A DNA stretch of 64,000 nucleotides from Fibrobacter sp. UBA4223 (GTDB lineage: Bacteria; Fibrobacterota; Fibrobacteria; Fibrobacterales; Fibrobacteraceae), in the NCBI GenBank assembly GCA_002382975.1, contig DFTB01000017.1:62001-126000 (forward strand). The letters are read 5' to 3'. Position numbers and translations under genes: made by a program. This document shows, piece after piece, positions 25,231 to 33,768 of this stretch. Position 1 is the first letter of the stretch. Each line of letters opens with the position of its first letter. Below the pieces are notes generated by a model. That model was given only the letters and a program-made list of their open reading frames with translations, was not told the origin of the DNA and ran no database searches.

Positions 25231-25370
25231 TGCTCAGCTTTTGGGAAATTGATTTAATAGAAATTGTGGGTTTTTGATAGAGAAAAATTTTAGGATTTTT
25301 CGGGTTTTTCGCCGTATCCCCTCAACTTTCATCTTTTCCCCAAAATTTTTTTCCAAAAAAAGGAGGCACG

Positions 25371-25739
25371 ATGGTTAAGGTTATCGCTCGCGATAGAAAG
25401 CATCTCATTCAACTGATCGACAAGGCCATTGAGGAAAATGGTCCCGAATGCGATTTGAATTTTATAGACGTGTCGCAGGTGACGGACATGAGCGGGTTGT
25501 TCGATTCTGCACGCGGTTGTAGCCGAGATGAAGATGATGAAGACGATGCTGCTGAGCTAGATAGGAAGGCGAAAATAAGGGGCATGTTCAACGGTGACAT
25601 TAGCCAGTGGGACGTGTCAAACGTGACAAATATGAGATCTATGTTCTATAATTCCCAATTCCATGGTGACATCAGCCAGTGGAATATGTTGAACGTGACA
25701 GAAAAAGATCGTATGTTCGGCAGCGATTATGATTTTTAA
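25371..25739 (+). CDS. Small DUF285 (BspA-like repeat) protein
   Basis: A 122-residue protein with two copies of the DUF285 repeat: [20 protein letters not shown] near residue 77, and [20 protein letters not shown] near 100. A diverged copy ([19 protein letters not shown]) lies near 30. An acidic stretch ([12 protein letters not shown]) interrupts the first and second. DUF285 repeats are usually found in secreted or surface proteins; this one has no signal peptide, so it is probably cytoplasmic or a fragment. The start has an excellent AAAGGAGG site. Confidence 0.75.
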   Translation: MVKVIARDRKHLIQLIDKAIEENGPECDLNFIDVSQVTDMSGLFDSARGCSRDEDDEDDAAELDRKAKIRGMFNGDISQWDVSNVTNMRSMFYNSQFHGDISQWNMLNVTEKDRMFGSDYDF

Positions 25740-25763
25740 CTAACACTATATATACTACTAAGA

Positions 25764-25795
25764 CCCGCCGGAGTTCATGCCGATGGGCCTTTTTT
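25764..25795 (+). terminator. Terminator after the DUF285 gene
   Basis: CCCGCCGG and CCGATGGG form a stem with one mismatch around AGTTCATG, followed by TTTTTT (25790-25795). Confidence 0.55.
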
Positions 25796-25832
25796 ATTCC
25801 GGCTTCAGACCGGAATGTGACAGGGACTGTTT

Positions 25833-26393
25833 TTAACCCCGGTACGTAAGTCCCTTGTAGTTGAACCTCACGACATCGATGCTCATGTCGGCCTGGTCGA
25901 TGAGTTTGTCCTTCCATTCGCTCATGGGCGTGTCGCTGGCGATGAGCTTGTTCAGGCGTTGGCCGAACAGGATTTCTTCGCGGGTTATGGTCACGGCATC
26001 GGATTTGAAGCACCCGTTTATGGCTGCTTCGGTGGTGTTGCTGATGAACATGGAGGAGAAGAACCCGTTTAGGTTCATATCCTTTGCGAACGATGACGCG
26101 TAACACCAGATTCCGATTATCCGTTTCGCCTTGATGAAACGGACGTTCCTTTCGGATACCAGGAACTGTTCTCCGCGATTCTGGGGAGACAGCAGTCCGC
26201 TAGGGTAGCCGTGGCCGCATAGTATGAGCGTGTCCTTTTCGTTGAGCAGCGCCTCATCTACTTTTTTGGAGAACGGCCCGTTGTGACTGTTGACTTCGAC
26301 CACCTTTACATTTGGGAGCCCTTCCCAGATGTACTTGAGCACCAGGGTGTCGGCATCGCCCATGTTAGAGAAGATAACGGTAGCTGTGTTCAT
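25833..26393 (-). CDS. Small caspase/CHAT-like protein
   Basis: A 186-residue protein without signal peptide. It has the arrangement of clan CD cysteine proteases. A beta strand ends in DTLILCGHGYPSGLL, with His61-Gly62. About 35 residues later another strand ends in KRIIGIWCYASSFA, with Cys97. The following SSMFISNTTEAAINGC would supply the next strand and helix. This is an inference from pattern, not a confirmed family hit. The ATG at 26393 has a perfect AGGAGG site; an ORF extension to 26450 is rejected. The gene is convergent with the DUF285 gene. Confidence 0.5.
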   Translation of the reverse strand: MNTATVIFSNMGDADTLVLKYIWEGLPNVKVVEVNSHNGPFSKKVDEALLNEKDTLILCGHGYPSGLLSPQNRGEQFLVSERNVRFIKAKRIIGIWCYASSFAKDMNLNGFFSSMFISNTTEAAINGCFKSDAVTITREEILFGQRLNKLIASDTPMSEWKDKLIDQADMSIDVVRFNYKGLTYRG

Positions 26394-26574
26394 GTGGACC
26401 TCCTTTAGGCACAGGGTACAATATCCCCAAAAAAGGGAAATAAAAAACAAATGTGGGGGAGAAAAAAGTGGATGTAAATATACAAAATATGACAGGTTTT
26501 GTCAATGGGACAAAACGGAGAGAACCACCAGCTGGACTGGTGGTTCTAAAGTTGTACTATATAATTTTAACTTG

Positions 26575-27366
26575 TTAACGCGTTGCTCGATTGGCAATCA
26601 CATTATAGAATTCTAAAAACTGCGTCGGCGAGAGTTCCTCGGCACGTACGGTGGCGGGGTAGTCCAGAAGTTCGATGGCTTCCTGGATTTGCTTTTTGTC
26701 GTAAGCCTTGCCGAAAGAGTTGGCGAGAGTCTTGCGCTTTTGGGTAAAGGCGGCCCGCACAAAGTCGAAGAATCCGTCGGGGGCTTGCAGGGCATCGGCC
26801 TTGGGCGTGAGCAGCATGGTGGCGCTGTCCACGTTGGGTCGGGGCGTAAAATGCTCTGGGCCGATCTTGCGCAATATTTTGGTGTCGGCGTAGGCGGACA
26901 CCAAAACGGAAAGGCTTCCGTAGTTGCTGCTGCAGGGGGCGGCGCAGATGCGCTCGGCTACCTCCAGCTGAACCATGCCCATGAATCCTTTGGTTAGGTG
27001 CAGCTTGGGCATGAGTCCTGCGATGATGGCGGTAGAAACGTTGTAGGGGAGGTTCCCCGTGACCCAGGGTTTTTCGTGGGCGTCCAGAAAAACCTGCAGG
27101 TCAAACTTCAAGAAGTCTATATTTTGGATGTGGAAGTTCTCGCGGCCCTGGAATTTTTGTTCCAAAAATTCGACGCACTGCTCGTCGATTTCGACGGCAG
27201 TGAGTTGCACGGCACGATCCAGCAGGTGCTCTGTGAGGGCGCCGTGCCCAGGGCCGATTTCCAGCACGCAGTCGCCTTCATTTGCCGGCAGGTCCCCTGC
27301 AATCAACTTTGCGGTAGGAACGTCCAAAAAGTTCTGGCCAAATTTGCGACGGCGGGCTCTGTCCAT
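26575..27366 (-). CDS. rsmA: 16S rRNA dimethyladenosine transferase
   Basis: RsmA (KsgA) dimethylates two adjacent adenosines in the 3' hairpin of 16S rRNA using SAM. The 263-residue length is normal. Features are the N-terminal RRRKFGQNFL, the SAM loop VLEIGPGHGALTEHLL near residue 34-49, the acidic ribose ligand in TAVEID, and the catalytic motif GNLPYNVST near 103. The C-terminal helical domain follows. It is divergent from ahcY, with a palindromic repeat between. Confidence 0.97.
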   Translation of the reverse strand: MDRARRRKFGQNFLDVPTAKLIAGDLPANEGDCVLEIGPGHGALTEHLLDRAVQLTAVEIDEQCVEFLEQKFQGRENFHIQNIDFLKFDLQVFLDAHEKPWVTGNLPYNVSTAIIAGLMPKLHLTKGFMGMVQLEVAERICAAPCSSNYGSLSVLVSAYADTKILRKIGPEHFTPRPNVDSATMLLTPKADALQAPDGFFDFVRAAFTQKRKTLANSFGKAYDKKQIQEAIELLDYPATVRAEELSPTQFLEFYNVIANRATR

Positions 27367-27398
27367 GGGAGGAAAGATAGGAAAAAGGGGGTAGGAGC

Positions 27399-27447
27399 GT
27401 CATCCTCGCGACCTGTGGTGAGCGGTGTCGAACCAAGGCGAGGATCC
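27399..27447. repeat. Palindromic GTCATCCTCGCG-type repeat
   Basis: GTCATCCTCGCG at 27399-27410 pairs with GGCGAGGATCC near 27437-27447. It lies in the divergent rsmA-ahcY region, upstream of the ahcY promoter. Confidence 0.65.
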
Positions 27448-27506
27448 GCTTGAGGAAATGGGTTGCTGGGTGCAAGAGGAATTCGGGTCCTGAAATCCGA
27501 ATATGC

Positions 27507-27535
27507 TTGACGTCTCGTATGCATATAACTATATT
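27507..27535 (+). promoter_or_regulatory. ahcY promoter
   Basis: TTGACG (27507-27512), a 17-bp spacer and TATATT (27530-27535). Expected transcription start is about 27542, leaving a 72-nt leader before the ATG. Confidence 0.75.
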
Positions 27536-27541
27536 TATGCA

Positions 27542-27613
27542 TAAATAAAGATGCGCGACCGACAACCACTATCTATAAGATGGTTGCAAAACCCGCGCCA
27601 AAAGGAATAAACC
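27542..27613 (+). promoter_or_regulatory. Structured 5' leader of ahcY, riboswitch candidate
   Basis: Outer helix GCGCG (27553-27557) with CGCGC (27594-27598). It encloses an inner hairpin made of CAACC/GGTTG (27563-27567 with 27582-27586) and ATCT/AGAT (27571-27574 with 27578-27581), with a 3-nt bulge. The outer helix ends two bases before the ribosome-binding site AAAAGGAA. It matches none of the SAH or SAM riboswitch consensus sequences I can recall. Confidence 0.45.
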
Positions 27614-29074
27614 ATGGAATACAAAATTAAGGACATTAACCTTGCAGTGGAAGGCCGCAAGGAACTCGACCTCGCCGAAACCGAAATGCCGGGCCTGATG
27701 GCTCTCCGTAAGGAATACGCAGGCAAGAAGCCGCTGGCTGGCGCCCGCATCATGGGTAGCCTCCACATGACGGTGCAGACCGCCATCTTGATTGAAACGC
27801 TGGTGGACCTCGGTGCCGACGTGCGCTGGGTCAGCTGCAACATCTTCAGCACGCAGGACAACGCTGCCGCCGCCGTCGTGGTGGGCAAGAAGGGCACTGT
27901 GGAAAACCCGCAGGGCGTGCCCGTGTTCGCCTGGAAGGGCGAAACGCTTGAAGAATACTGGGAAAACACCGCCCGCGCCCTCGTGTGGCCCGACGGCAAG
28001 ACCGCAGACCTCATCGTGGATGACGGCGGCGACGCTACCATGCTCGTGACCTGCGGCGCCGAATTCGAAGATGCCGGCAAGGTGCCCGAATTCAACCCCG
28101 CTACCGACAGCGAAGAATGGGGCGTGTTCCTCGCCACGTGCCGTAAGATTTTCGAGAAGGACCCGAAGCAGTGGACCCGCGCCCGGGTCACTCTCCGCGG
28201 CGTTTCCGAAGAAACCACTACCGGCGTGCATCGCCTGTACCAGATGGCCCAGGCCGGCCGCCTCAAGTTCCCGGCCATCAACGTGAACGATTCCGTGACC
28301 AAGTCCAAGTTCGACAACCTCTACGGCTGCCGCCACTCCCTCATCGACGGCATCAACCGCGCCACCGACGTGATGATGGCAGGGAAGATTGCCGTGGTGT
28401 GCGGCTACGGTGACGTGGGTAAGGGCTGCGCACAGTCCCTGCGCGGTCAAGGCGCCCGCGTGATCATCACCGAAATCGACCCGATTTGCGCACTCCAGGC
28501 CGCCATGGAAGGCTACGAAGTCAAGACCCTCGACGAAGTCGTGAGCTACGCCGACATCTTCGTGACCACCACCGGCAACACCGGCATCATCAGCGCAGCA
28601 CAAATGAGCAAGATGAAGCACCGCGCCATCGTCGGTAACATCGGCCACTTCGACAACGAAATCGACATGGCCGGCCTCAAGAAGATTCCGGGCATCAAGA
28701 GGAACGAAATCAAGCCGCAGTACGATGAATGGATTTTCCCCGACGGCCACAGCATCCTCGTGCTCGCCGAAGGCCGCCTGCTGAACCTCGGCTGCGCTAC
28801 CGGTCACCCGAGCTTCGTGATGAGTGCAAGCTTCACGAACCAGACCATCGCACAGATCGACCTCTGGCTCAACGCCCAGGGCAAGCAGACTGTCGCAGGC
28901 ATCAAGTACGAAAGTGGCGTCGTCTATACGCTCCCGAAGATCCTCGACGAAAAGGTCGCACGCCTCCACCTCGAAAAACTCGGCGTCCACCTGACGACCC
29001 TCACCAAAGCCCAGGCCGACTACATCGGCGTGCCGGTCGAAGGCCCGTACAAGGCGGATCACTACAGGTACTAA
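27614..29074 (+). CDS. ahcY: Adenosylhomocysteinase
   Basis: AhcY hydrolyses S-adenosylhomocysteine to adenosine and homocysteine in the methylation cycle, using bound NAD. The 486 residues include a large N-terminal substrate domain ([23 protein letters not shown] near 56), [11 protein letters not shown] near 200, the NAD loop [21 protein letters not shown] near 260, and [34 protein letters not shown] near 316. The terminal KADHYRY is the conserved Lys-Tyr end. The insert-bearing length (over 465) is that of the proteobacterial/eukaryotic type. A structured leader precedes it. Confidence 0.98.
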   Translation: MEYKIKDINLAVEGRKELDLAETEMPGLMALRKEYAGKKPLAGARIMGSLHMTVQTAILIETLVDLGADVRWVSCNIFSTQDNAAAAVVVGKKGTVENPQGVPVFAWKGETLEEYWENTARALVWPDGKTADLIVDDGGDATMLVTCGAEFEDAGKVPEFNPATDSEEWGVFLATCRKIFEKDPKQWTRARVTLRGVSEETTTGVHRLYQMAQAGRLKFPAINVNDSVTKSKFDNLYGCRHSLIDGINRATDVMMAGKIAVVCGYGDVGKGCAQSLRGQGARVIITEIDPICALQAAMEGYEVKTLDEVVSYADIFVTTTGNTGIISAAQMSKMKHRAIVGNIGHFDNEIDMAGLKKIPGIKRNEIKPQYDEWIFPDGHSILVLAEGRLLNLGCATGHPSFVMSASFTNQTIAQIDLWLNAQGKQTVAGIKYESGVVYTLPKILDEKVARLHLEKLGVHLTTLTKAQADYIGVPVEGPYKADHYRY

Positions 29075-29384
29075 TGAGGTCGTGCTTTGCACTTTGGGGT
29101 CGCTGCGCTCTGAGGCGTGAGCACGGCACTTCGTGCCTTTGAGCAGTCATCTTGGAGGGAGCCGTAAGGCGACCTATAGGATCCACGGCAATAAGCGTCG
29201 CACCCTATTTGTCATCCCCGCGCTCCATTTGTCATCCCCGCTATACGATACTTGGCAACTAGAATTGCGATGCAATTCGTTGCCATAGTAGAGTTATCCT
29301 CTTTGGGGAGAAGGCGGGGATCTTTAGTTTTGTAGCATTTTTTGTATTTTGTATTGAACGCCTAAGTTTCAAGGACGGTTCTTT
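29075..29384. repeat. 310-bp intergenic region built of repeats
   Basis: No gene is seen. At 29090-29160 there are short inverted motifs (GTGCTTTGCAC, GCACGGCACTTCGTGCC). At 29210-29325 two left arms of the GTCATCCCCGC family are followed by a 100-bp segment, with inverted repeat GGCAACTAGAATTGCGATGC / GCAATTCGTTGCC, and then the right arm GGCGGGGATC. The dxs ribosome-binding site (AAGGACGG) ends the region. Confidence 0.65.
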
Positions 29385-31133
29385 ATGCTGATGGAAAAAA
29401 TTGCATCCCCGACAGATGTGAAGAAGATGGACACGGAAAGCCTAAAAGCGCTCGCGGCCGAAATTCGCACGGCACTTTTGAACAAGATTTCAAAATGCGG
29501 TGGGCATTTGGCTCCGAACCTCGGATTCGTGGAGCCGACCATCGCATTGCATTACGTCTTTGAATCGCCTAAAGACAAGATTGTCTATGACGTTAGCCAC
29601 CAGAGCTACACCCACAAGATTTTGACAGGCCGCGCCGAAGCTTTCCTCAATCCGGAAAAATACTGGAGCGTTACGGGCTACACCGAACCCTGCGAAAGCG
29701 AACACGACCATTTTATGATCGGCCACACCTCGACTTCCGTGAGCCTTGCGCTCGGGCTTGCAACTGCCCGCGACATCAAGGGCGAAAAGGGCAACGTGAT
29801 TGCCGTCATCGGTGACGGTTCCCTGAGCGGCGGCGAGGCGTTCGAAGGCCTCGACAACGCCGGTGAATACGCGACCAACTTTATCGTGGTGGTGAACGAC
29901 AACGAAATGTCCATCGCCGAAAACCATGGCGGGCTTTACGGGAGTCTCGCGGAACTCCGCAGAACGCAGGGCAAGAGCGAGAACAATTACTTCAAGAGCC
30001 TCGGCTTTGATTACCTGTATGTAGAACAAGGTAACGACATCGAATCGCTCATCGCCGCATTCCAGCAGGTGAAAGATTCCACTAAACCCGTGGTCGTGCA
30101 CATCCACACGCTCAAGGGCAAGGGCTACAGTTTTGCGGAAAACGCGAAGGAAGGCTTCCACTGGGCAGCCCCCTTCGACATTCCCACCGGTGTTGTGAAC
30201 TGGGGCAGCGGAGAATCTTACGGTGCAATCCTTGGCGACTACCTGATGAAAAAAATCAAGGCCGACCCGAAGGTTGTCGTGATCCATTCCGCAGTACCCG
30301 CAGGCATTGGCTTCTTTGCCGACCAGCGTAAAGAAGCAGGCAAGCAGTTCATTGATGTGGGTATTGCCGAAGAGCACGCCGTCGCACTCGCCTCGGGCCT
30401 TGCCAAGGGCGGTGCAAAGCCCGTGTACAGCACGCACAGCACGTTTATCCAGCGCACCTACGACCAACTTTCGCAAGACCTGTGCGCGAACAACAACCCG
30501 GCCACATTGCTCATTACCATGTCCGGCGCCGACGGCATGAACGATACCACGCACCTCTGCATTTTCGATATCCCGATGATGAGCAATATCCCGAACCTGG
30601 TTTACCTCTGCCCCACCTGCGTAGAAGAGGCAATCGCCATGATGGATTACGCGATTGACCAGACAGAACATCCGATGGCCATCCGCATCCCGAACGGAGT
30701 CGCACACAGGAATGTCGCGTTCGACAAGGATTACTCCAAGTTCAACACCTACAAGGTTGACAAACGCGGCAGTAAAGTCGCCCTCATCGGTCTCGGCAGC
30801 TACCACGCCCTCGCTGAAGAAGCCGCGGCGGAACTTGCCAAGCAGGGAATCGACGCAACTATCATCAACCCGCGATTTGCAACCGGCATCGACTGCGAAG
30901 TGTTGGACGGGCTGCGCGCTGACCACCAGGTAGTCGTGACGCTGGAAAACGGCGTAGTCGATGGAGGCTTCGGCGAAAAAATCGCCCGCTTCTACGGCAA
31001 CAGCGACATGCGCGTGCTCGTGAAAGGCCTCTCGAAGGAATTCTACGACAAGGTCCCTTACGGCGAACTCATGGAAAGGAACCGCCTCACGCCCAAGCAG
31101 ATTGTGGAAGACGTGATGGCGGCACTGAGGTAA
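29385..31133 (+). CDS. dxs: 1-deoxy-D-xylulose-5-phosphate synthase
   Basis: Dxs condenses pyruvate and glyceraldehyde 3-phosphate with thiamine diphosphate, the first MEP step; Dxr at 5190 is the second. At 582 residues it is shorter than the usual 620-640. The N-terminal half has CGGHLAPNLGFVEPTIALHYVF near 38, DVSHQSYTHKILTGR near 70 (usual DVGHQAY), GHTSTSVSLALGLA near 114 and the ThDP-magnesium motif GDGSLSGGEAFEGLDNAG near 142. DVGIAEEHAVALASGLAKGG near 327 carries the catalytic Glu. It belongs to a divergent branch; ATG at 29385 or 29391 are both possible. Confidence 0.92.
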   Translation: MLMEKIASPTDVKKMDTESLKALAAEIRTALLNKISKCGGHLAPNLGFVEPTIALHYVFESPKDKIVYDVSHQSYTHKILTGRAEAFLNPEKYWSVTGYTEPCESEHDHFMIGHTSTSVSLALGLATARDIKGEKGNVIAVIGDGSLSGGEAFEGLDNAGEYATNFIVVVNDNEMSIAENHGGLYGSLAELRRTQGKSENNYFKSLGFDYLYVEQGNDIESLIAAFQQVKDSTKPVVVHIHTLKGKGYSFAENAKEGFHWAAPFDIPTGVVNWGSGESYGAILGDYLMKKIKADPKVVVIHSAVPAGIGFFADQRKEAGKQFIDVGIAEEHAVALASGLAKGGAKPVYSTHSTFIQRTYDQLSQDLCANNNPATLLITMSGADGMNDTTHLCIFDIPMMSNIPNLVYLCPTCVEEAIAMMDYAIDQTEHPMAIRIPNGVAHRNVAFDKDYSKFNTYKVDKRGSKVALIGLGSYHALAEEAAAELAKQGIDATIINPRFATGIDCEVLDGLRADHQVVVTLENGVVDGGFGEKIARFYGNSDMRVLVKGLSKEFYDKVPYGELMERNRLTPKQIVEDVMAALR

Positions 31134-31144
31134 GGCGTCTAATG

Positions 31145-31173
31145 AAAAACTCCCCGAGCGCTAGGCTGGGGAG
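31145..31173 (-). terminator. Terminator of the radical-SAM operon
   Basis: Read on the minus strand, CTCCCC (31168-31173), a 12-nt loop and GGGGAG (31150-31155) are followed by TTTTT (31145-31149). It lies downstream of the gene ending at 31205 and also just after dxs. Confidence 0.6.
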
Positions 31174-31204
31174 AGGGTTGCTTGGTCGTTAGGAAAATAT
31201 CTTT

Positions 31205-32464
31205 CTAGATGGTTTCCGCGAGCTTCTGCATCTTCTCGAAATCGTGGGTGGGATTGTCGACCACTTCGGGGATGCCGAACGCATCCTCTTTCAAGGTGAG
31301 GCCATACAGCCCAATGTCATCGGCAAGTTTCGTTCCTTCGTAAACCTGCAGGGGAAATGCCCCCACCTTCCCGACACCGTAACTCTTGACAATCCCGATA
31401 TCGCGAGCGAAGGAATCGTAAGTTTGCAACGGAAGCCCGTAAATCAGGGTGACCATCGTCGCGACGCCAAGTTCCCTACAACGGTCCAGTTTCTCGCGAA
31501 GTTGCCCTTCGGTCTTGGAGCCACCACGCTGGATGGTCTTTAACACCGCCGGATCAAGGCTCTGCACGCCAATCTCAAAACTCACGTTCGGATTCAACGA
31601 AGCCTCTTCCATAAAGCGCTCCGTCAGCAGTTCCGGGCGAATCTGCAGAGTGACCTTTCCGCTGAAACCGACCTTGCGGATAAGCTTCAGATACTGTTCC
31701 CCGTGCCCCTCGTAATCGTTGAAAAGCGGGTCCAGAACGTTCAGCTTTTTCACTCCGCGTTCCTTGAACAACTTGAGTTCGTCAAGATGACGCTCGTAAT
31801 TGTCGATGCGGTACACCTTGCCCGAAAGCGTATCGCGATGCTTGCAGAAGGAACAGCGGAAAGAACACCCGCGGCGGGTTTCTGCCCGCACGGTATTGAC
31901 GCCACCTTCAAGGGATATGGCGCCCGAAAGATACGGAGATTCGAGTTCCCCGAACCTGGGCAAATCCATCACGCGGGCGGCACCCTGGTTGATATAATGG
32001 CGCAAGTTCGCGAATATCTTTTCGCCATAACTGAGCGTGAACATGTCCGCGAAAGGGAAGCGCCTGCGGAGTTCCACCTCACTCCCGAAAACGGAGGCTC
32101 CTCCCAGCATGATGAAAATGCCCGGAGCACGTCGGCGAAGTTCTGCGCCAGCGAGCGCAACCATCTTCTCGCACCAGCCGAAAACGCTGAATGCGACTAC
32201 GTTATACCCACCGATAAGCGCCCTAGTGACAACCTCGCTTGCCACGAGATTCCAGTCGATATTGAAATCGCCGTTCAATTTTTGAAAGCGATTCAAATCG
32301 CTAGTGAACACATCAAGCGTATCGCCCGCATTAGCCGGGCTATTCCGGAACGCGGAGACAAGGCAACTCGCGCCATAAGCATCGCGCGGCTCATTCTTGC
32401 GGCAGAAATTGCTACCCACGAGCAACACGCGAAGCGGTGTGTGGATGAAGGAGTTTTTCATCAT
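31205..32464 (-). CDS. B12-binding-type radical SAM protein
   Basis: A 419-residue protein. The N-terminal 130 residues resemble a cobalamin-binding Rossmann domain (LRVLLVGSNFCRKN, then VVAFSVFGWCEKMVALAGAELRRRAPGIFIMLGGA), though no clear DxHxxG is visible. The radical SAM domain has the cluster motif CSFRCSFC (CxxxCxxC) near residue 203. GVQSLDPAVLKTIQRGG near 297 and a TIM-barrel end follow. It resembles the tRNA methylthiotransferase and hopanoid-modifying B12-radical-SAM groups; the substrate is unknown. GGGAGG five bases upstream fixes the ATG at 32464, which overlaps the stop of the upstream gene by ATGA, indicating translational coupling. Confidence 0.85.
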   Translation of the reverse strand: MMKNSFIHTPLRVLLVGSNFCRKNEPRDAYGASCLVSAFRNSPANAGDTLDVFTSDLNRFQKLNGDFNIDWNLVASEVVTRALIGGYNVVAFSVFGWCEKMVALAGAELRRRAPGIFIMLGGASVFGSEVELRRRFPFADMFTLSYGEKIFANLRHYINQGAARVMDLPRFGELESPYLSGAISLEGGVNTVRAETRRGCSFRCSFCKHRDTLSGKVYRIDNYERHLDELKLFKERGVKKLNVLDPLFNDYEGHGEQYLKLIRKVGFSGKVTLQIRPELLTERFMEEASLNPNVSFEIGVQSLDPAVLKTIQRGGSKTEGQLREKLDRCRELGVATMVTLIYGLPLQTYDSFARDIGIVKSYGVGKVGAFPLQVYEGTKLADDIGLYGLTLKEDAFGIPEVVDNPTHDFEKMQKLAETI

Positions 32465-33246
32465 ACGCACCTCCCACTTTTTTTAATTGCCGCTTTTATC
32501 GCATCCGCAATTATCTTACAATTATCATTATGCGCCTTATAAACAATCCAGTCTGTGGGTCCCTTAAAACAGGTATCAACAATTTCAGTTGCTCGATGCG
32601 CTAAATGTTTGCAAAGACACACAATAACACCGAAATCCCTCATATGCGTACCATTCCATAACGCACGTAACTTTGAACACGATTTAGCATTGCGTTCAAC
32701 GAGGATTTGTCGTACAAAAAAACCTAATTCTTTTTCCAAGGCTTCTTTTTTTGATGCGTTTCCGCCAACTAGGATAATATCGAATTCGTTCTTTAAATTC
32801 GCAGTAGACGCCTCACTTGCATTTACGCCTAACTTATTCCTAGAATGAGCTTTACCCTTCTTAAAAGGACGATTCAAAAGTTTGAATGCACTCGGCTTCA
32901 AGGATTCATACCTGTTTAGTGACTCTCGTTCCCAATCTTCAGCAGAGAATTCTGATCTATATCGCGTATTTGTATTCCGGAGGTAAATTCCCCGAGGACG
33001 CCTTTCAACAAGAAATTGGAGTATATCAACTACCGACAATCTCAAACTTGGGTATTTTTCAGCAATAAAACGACAACGACAAGCTATAAATTCTGCTATC
33101 GCTGTAACCCCGTGATTGTAGTCCTTAAGAAACGCATTGATTCGACCCAGTTCACTTTTAGCATCATTTTCGCAAAAAATTTGACCGGGAGCGCCATATT
33201 TTTGTGAAAAAGCGCGATTTAAAGGCAAAACAGATTGATTTTTCAT
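32461..33246 (-). CDS. Hypothetical protein with possible DUF2325-like domain
   Basis: A 261-residue cytoplasmic-type protein. Residues 155-250 run FDIILVGGNASKKEALEKEL, a variable part, then FGVIVCLCKHLAHRATEIVDTCFKG. This is the general shape of DUF2325 (a VGG strand, then a strand followed by H...H..V...C). The assignment is tentative. The first 130 residues are helical and basic. It is translationally coupled to the radical SAM gene by an ATGA overlap, so the two should work together. AAGGA seven bases upstream supports the start. The region is more AT-rich than the core genes. Confidence 0.6.
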   Translation of the reverse strand: MKNQSVLPLNRAFSQKYGAPGQIFCENDAKSELGRINAFLKDYNHGVTAIAEFIACRCRFIAEKYPSLRLSVVDILQFLVERRPRGIYLRNTNTRYRSEFSAEDWERESLNRYESLKPSAFKLLNRPFKKGKAHSRNKLGVNASEASTANLKNEFDIILVGGNASKKEALEKELGFFVRQILVERNAKSCSKLRALWNGTHMRDFGVIVCLCKHLAHRATEIVDTCFKGPTDWIVYKAHNDNCKIIADAIKAAIKKSGRCV

Positions 33247-33450
33247 ATTTTATCCTTCGCCATTATGGCTTCTTGTTTTTTCAAGGGCGGCATTGCCCTT
33301 CACTCCCAATTTCTCTTTGAATCCATTACCAGTTTTCACCAGTTTTTACTTTCCCCTAGGGGAAAAGGTGTTTTTTTCTCAATTTTAAGCACTTTGTAAA
33401 TTTTTTTATTATTTTAAGAAATACAACATTCTTACCCAAGGAGCCTCCAA
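33247..33450. other. Intergenic region with palindromes
   Basis: It contains AAGGGCGGCATTGCCCTT (a small stem-loop near 33280-33301), two copies of ACCAGTTTT(C/T)A near 33328-33348, and a perfect 16-bp palindrome TTTCCCCTAGGGGAAA at 33350-33365. The palindrome could be an operator for either divergent gene. An AAGGAG site precedes the next gene. Confidence 0.5.
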
Positions 33451-33768
33451 ATGAAACAAATTATCCTAACTTGCCTTATCGCATGCGGACTTTCCTTCGC
33501 TTTTCTACCCGGTGTGTGCGAGGTTGGCGACGCCAAAAAAGAACGCTTTGAAAAAACCGTCGAATATGAACTCATGAAAGAATGCATGAACGGAAGTTTC
33601 GGAACACAAGGAGTTTCCGGTTATAACGAAAAATTGGAATACTGCTCATGCTTAATCGGAGCGCTGCATTGCTATTTTGGTTCAATTGAAAAATTGAATG
33701 AGGCCGACCAAAAGAAACTGGAAAAGGCGACCAACCTAGCAAAAAAGTGCTATGACAAGTCAAAATAA
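33451..33768 (+). CDS. Small secreted cysteine-containing protein
   Basis: A 105-residue protein with signal peptide MKQIILTCLIACGLSFAFLP. The mature part has five cysteines (GVCEVG, KECMNG, EYCSCLIGALHCYF, KKCYDK), enough for disulfides or a metal or haem site. No CxxCH haem motif is present. It overlaps the next gene by 17 bp. AAGGAG precedes the start. Function unknown. Confidence 0.65.
   Translation: MKQIILTCLIACGLSFAFLPGVCEVGDAKKERFEKTVEYELMKECMNGSFGTQGVSGYNEKLEYCSCLIGALHCYFGSIEKLNEADQKKLEKATNLAKKCYDKSK

Noticed and set aside
27553-27598. preQ1, SAM-II or SAH riboswitch call for the ahcY leader
   Set aside because: Loop sequences and helix order do not match the consensus sequences I can recall; kept only as an unclassified structured leader.
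27569-29092. 507-codon open frame on the minus strand opposite ahcY
   Set aside because: It is the mirror of a strongly biased, GC-rich gene; its translation (His- and Val-rich, no family motifs) has no similarity to known proteins, while ahcY is certain.
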